64,000 nt of DNA, from the NCBI GenBank assembly GCA_005880695.1, contig VBGR01000036.1, positions 1-64,000 of the forward strand, given 5' to 3'. The translations under genes and the position numbers were made by a program. Positions 63,909 through 64,000 of this stretch are shown piece after piece. The notes under the pieces are model-generated. The model made no database searches and was not told the DNA's origin. It was given only the letters and a program-made list of their open reading frames with translations. The stretch comes from Chloroflexota bacterium. Its GTDB lineage: Bacteria; Chloroflexota; Dormibacteria; Dormibacterales; Dormibacteraceae. Position 1 is the first letter of the stretch; the number at the start of each line of letters is the position of its first letter.

Positions 63909-64000
63909 ATGGCACCCCTGCCTGAGGCTATGGGGCCGGGGGCGCGGCGCCGGCGCGGGGCTCCGGCGGAACCCAGCGAAAGCACCGACTTGCGAGCGAT
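63909..64000 (+). CDS. Possible start of a gene running off the window
   Basis: ATG 63909 opens a frame to the window end (MAPLPEAMGPGARRRRG, then APAEPSESTDLRA). TAGAAT ends 9 nt upstream, matching the leaderless pattern elsewhere. The visible residues are basic and proline-rich and give no family. 63681-63908 otherwise holds no gene I can support. Confidence 0.35.
   Translation, partial: MAPLPEAMGPGARRRRGAPAEPSESTDLRA

Noticed and set aside
1-64000. CRISPR arrays, prophage or transposon genes
   Set aside because: No regularly spaced direct repeats, integrase, transposase or phage structural genes were seen.

Overview
This window is a GC-rich, gene-dense bacterial chromosome segment around the replication origin. 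It carries dnaA, dnaN, recF, a DciA-type gene, rpmH-rnpA-yidD-yidC-jag and parA-parB, read in the usual order of a chromosome centre. There are no phage, transposon, CRISPR, rRNA or tRNA genes. Gene content suggests a Chloroflexota, Candidatus Dormibacterota or actinobacteria-adjacent lineage: LarB/LarC, a PucR regulator, an MshA-like glycosyltransferase, DUF4388 and DUF4013 proteins, a DciA helicase loader, ParABS and very compact operons. That placement is an inference from gene content only.

Layout. 1-3372 holds a truncated GAF/PAS/GGDEF signalling protein. 3517-8504 holds a PucR regulator, a flavoprotein and two multi-spanning mannosyltransferase-like proteins. 8625-14580 is a complete fatty-acid operon, fabF-acpP-fabH-fabD-fabG-accD-accA. 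14632-17729 holds a secreted beta-propeller, a double GNAT, a Clp-N protein and a GlsB-like membrane protein. 17790-21404 is folB-larC-folD-folC. 21370-27360 holds NIF3, pxpB, pxpC, an unknown tryptophan-rich protein, a peroxiredoxin with an in-frame UGA at its catalytic position, pxpA, mogA/moaB and moaC. 27380-32327 holds a HAD hydrolase, larB, yjbQ, a Mut7-C RNase, a cupin, a zinc-ribbon protein, a NifS-like protein and xdhC. 32344-38766 holds lysA, fmdB, rsmG, thiG-thiE-thiS, murE and folP-folK. 38766-48265 holds three glycosyltransferases, an OmpR regulator, a FemAB protein, a phosphatase, a DUF4388 protein and a lipoprotein-like protein. 48235-63680 is the origin core, with a UvrD-nuclease, dciA, recF, dnaN, dnaA, an ATPase/winged-helix gene, rpmH to jag, an M16 peptidase, lepB, parB, parA and a CPBP protease.

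Most striking observations. (1) Eight 16-bp parS-like sites lie between 19.9 and 60.9 kb and none is the canonical parS. Three are the perfect palindrome TGTAAAACGTTTTACA, one is a one-base variant, and four are asymmetric hybrids joining a canonical-type half (TGTTCCAC) to the new half (GTTTTACA). Five lie inside conserved genes. (2) The peroxiredoxin at 25249-25737 has TGA exactly where the peroxidatic cysteine belongs, followed by a possible SECIS hairpin; it reads as a selenoprotein. (3) An ATPase plus winged-helix gene is translationally coupled upstream of dnaA and carries perfect DnaA boxes in and beside it. (4) Start codons look unusual. Several genes fit only a CTG start, usually overlapping the previous stop as CTGA, and rpmH and yidC appear to start with ATC. 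(5) Many genes have a -10-like hexamer 6-11 nt before the start codon, implying leaderless mRNAs. Some divergent pairs share one symmetric -10, and fmdB and rsmG even overlap their start codons in a CATG.

How the genes work together. Genes sit in tight head-to-tail operons with GTGA, ATGA, TTGA or CTGA overlaps, so translational coupling is the rule. Functions group into lipid synthesis, folate and thiamine synthesis, molybdenum- and nickel-cofactor maturation, cell envelope synthesis, and replication with segregation.
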